From NCBI GenBank assembly GCA_945873105.1, contig CAMCBW010000016.1, forward strand, positions 42,555 to 106,554: 64,000 nucleotides of DNA, written 5' to 3'. Numbering within the stretch: the stretch's first letter is position 1; every line of letters begins with the position of its first letter. Made by a program: the position numbers and the translations under genes. The notes under the pieces are model-generated. The model was not told the origin of the DNA. It saw only the letters and a program-made list of their open reading frames with translations, and did not search any database. Positions 62,751 to 64,000 of this stretch are shown one piece after another. This stretch comes from Tangfeifania diversioriginum (GTDB lineage Bacteria; Bacteroidota; Bacteroidia; Bacteroidales; Prolixibacteraceae).

Positions 62751-62782
62751 GAAAGAGCCGTTGGAAGTCCAGCGGCTCTTTC
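62751..62782. terminator. Two-way terminator
   Basis: GAAAGAGCCG-TTGGA pairs with TCCAG-CGGCTCTTTC (one G-T pair) with a 2-base apex that must open. It separates convergent genes. Confidence 0.8.
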
Positions 62783-62814
62783 TATTTCTCTAGGAAAGGG
62801 TCCAATAACTTACC

Positions 62815-63147
62815 TTAATTGTGCTTATGACAATTGTCCATATACCAGGATATGGAATGCTCCCTGCCTGCGACCAACTCCTCCAGAATTTTATGATCGT
62901 CCCATTTGGAATGGTAACTGCAGCATTGATCTAAAGCCAGAGAAAGTAACAACCACTCTTTTACTGCCTTCATCGTCAGGTTTTCAACTTCCAGATTCTT
63001 GAGCAGCTTCAAATACTTTGGCCCAATCATGTCTACATTGGGCTGCTCTCTTTTGAGAATTTCCCTGGTAGTAAAAATATGATCTTCAACCTGGAAAAAT
63101 TCATCTTCATCCAGGGTAACCGTAAAATTGAATGTTTTTTCAGCCAT
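62815..63147 (-). CDS. Small protein of unknown function
   Basis: A 110-residue, acidic, soluble protein. I do not recognise it. It has MAEKTFNFTVTLDEDEFFQ, a helical middle and SLALDQCCSYHSKWDDH with two adjacent Cys and several His. The ATG is preceded by AAGGAGGTGA, an almost perfect Shine-Dalgarno that is rare in Bacteroidota, which supports it as a true and possibly highly translated gene. No partner gene is adjacent. Confidence 0.7.
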   Translation of the reverse strand: MAEKTFNFTVTLDEDEFFQVEDHIFTTREILKREQPNVDMIGPKYLKLLKNLEVENLTMKAVKEWLLLSLALDQCCSYHSKWDDHKILEELVAGREHSISWYMDNCHKHN

Positions 63148-63283
63148 AATTCACCTCCTTAGATTGATTGTTTGGTATCCACAAGGTAGTATAAATATTC
63201 GAATATTGCAATAAATAAATAAAATAATTCAAAATAAGTTTATTGCCTTAAAATAAATAAAACGCAACAGCTTCATTCCGCCT

Positions 63284-63324
63284 AAAAACACAAATGGGAA
63301 CAAATCTTTTGAATTTGTTCCCAT
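63284..63324 (-). terminator. Terminator-like hairpin ending minus-strand transcript
   Basis: ATGGGAACAAAT (63294-63305) and ATTTGTTCCCAT (63313-63324) are exact inverses with a 7-base loop. On the minus strand it is followed by TTGTGTTTTTAGG, a T-rich tract, so it would stop leftward transcription from the structured region. Confidence 0.7.
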
Positions 63325-64000
63325 CCTCCCAGACAAGCGAACTTGTCGTGGTGCCAGGCTACGGTTATTGTGGCTGGCCATTTTGCCTGGACGCTGCTTG
63401 CGCTTTGTCTTCCGCTTTTCGACCCTTACCTTCCGTTACAACCTTTTACAACTGTAACTTTCGGTTCTCCTTTCGAAATCCTTGCGGATTCCTTCCGTGA
63501 GGAGGTTGCTTGAAGTCCTTGCTGCGCTCCCATCTTGCGATGTTCCTGCTTTCAGGGTACTCCCCTTGTCTTGCGACGCCGGTTTCCTTCGAAAACTTCC
63601 TGCGACTTGCGTCACCTTCCGCTTTCACTTAAGCTTCAACTACCTAAAGAACACTTTGTGCCTTTTTTCCTGCCGGCCGTCCGATTCACCCCCGAAACTT
63701 GCGCTTCGTTTGTGCCTCTCCGGCTTCCCCTGCTGCTGAAACTGCTTTTAACGGCCATCTCCCCAGCCCTCCCTGGCGGTCTCCTTGCGGATTCCGTTGC
63801 GGATCTCTCCTCATTGCCCCCTTGCGGAAGCCTGTTTGGAGGGGGTGCATCAAGTCGGGAGATAATCAATCTTTCAATCAACAAAAACCCGGAGTACTCT
63901 CTCACTCTTGCGAGCGCTCTCTTGCGAGAGGTGATTTCCTTCGAAAACTTTCCGGGACTTACGAACCATCCGATCTTCGACCTTTCTGCTACAACATTCA
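63325..64000 (-). ncRNA. Candidate large structured RNA, extends past the right edge
   Basis: No convincing gene is seen, and composition (about half GC, pyrimidine-rich plus strand) differs from the surroundings. Read leftward, it has hairpins closed by GCAA tetraloops: CTCTC-GCAA-GAGAG (63917-63930), CUUCC-GCAA-GGGGG (about 63820), GAC-GCAA-GUC (63604-63613), GUC-GCAA-GAC (63568-63577), CATC-GCAA-GATG (63531-63542) and AATCC-GCAA-GGATT (63477-63490). There is also GACAAG-TTCG-CTTGTC (63332-63347). GNRA and UUCG loops are stable only in this orientation. A terminator follows. A degenerate repeat of the word CTTGCG is the alternative. Confidence 0.4.

Noticed and set aside
63325..64000. Group II intron or retroelement
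   Set aside because: No reverse-transcriptase frame and no domain V-like hairpin is visible in the part shown.

Overview
The window comes from a member of the Bacteroidota, probably in the Bacteroidia and close to the Marinilabiliales or Prolixibacteraceae type; I cannot name a genus. The evidence is two TonB-dependent receptors with carboxypeptidase-like regulatory domains, families confined to or typical of the phylum (DUF4835, DUF4249, DUF5777, DUF6261 and the Bacteroidota-type omega subunit), and many promoters of the phylum's own pattern (-33 TTTG or TTG, then -7 TAnnTTTG).

Layout. 1-6 kb: 5' end of proS, a Gly/Tyr/Ser-rich lipoprotein, an OmpP1/FadL porin and the ATP sulfurylase pair cysD-cysN. 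6-19.4 kb: an apparent phosphate-starvation region. It holds a PhoU-like DUF47 protein, a PlcP-type metallophosphoesterase paired with a glycosyltransferase, a GH1 glucosidase, a TonB receptor with a lipoprotein and small partners, and a PhoB/PhoR-like two-component system. Four promoters here carry 11-bp tandem repeats around TGTAAC, each with the last repeat exactly 21 bp from the -7 TTTG-like box. 19.4-34.4 kb: mostly housekeeping genes (cysH, GH5, rhlE, fabI, recN, DUF4835, a frameshifted coaBC, rpoZ, bamD, an alpha-oxoamine synthase, DUF1080, a Cys/Met PLP enzyme, trxB, tRNA-Pro).

34.4-48.1 kb is a defence-rich accessory segment. It has a CRISPR array of 19 repeats with a complete type I-C cas set (cas3-cas5-cas8c-cas7-cas4-cas1-cas2) read toward the array. 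A hicBA toxin-antitoxin pair sits on the opposite strand between cas7 and cas4. Beyond cas3 lie a VWA protein, a WYL regulator, a 41-bp tandem repeat beside a DUF6261 gene, and a second hicAB pair.

48.3-54.5 kb is a TonB-receptor/DUF4249 operon. 54.7-62.7 kb is an FNR-like regulator followed by a respiratory cluster: a multiheme c-type lipoprotein, a monoheme lipoprotein, a DUF5777 beta-barrel, a membrane-anchored heptaheme cytochrome, cytochrome b, a four-cluster ferredoxin subunit and two duplicated small cytochromes c. FNR-type palindromes stand before the regulator and before the cluster. No molybdopterin catalytic subunit is present, so the set could be a quinol-to-multiheme electron conduit. 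The right edge (63.3-64.0 kb) has no convincing gene, but its minus strand would fold into many GCAA-capped hairpins ending in a terminator, a candidate large structured RNA.

At least eight intergenic gaps hold locus-specific 7-11 bp 'word' repeats, often as two inverted arms. I do not recognise them as a named family.
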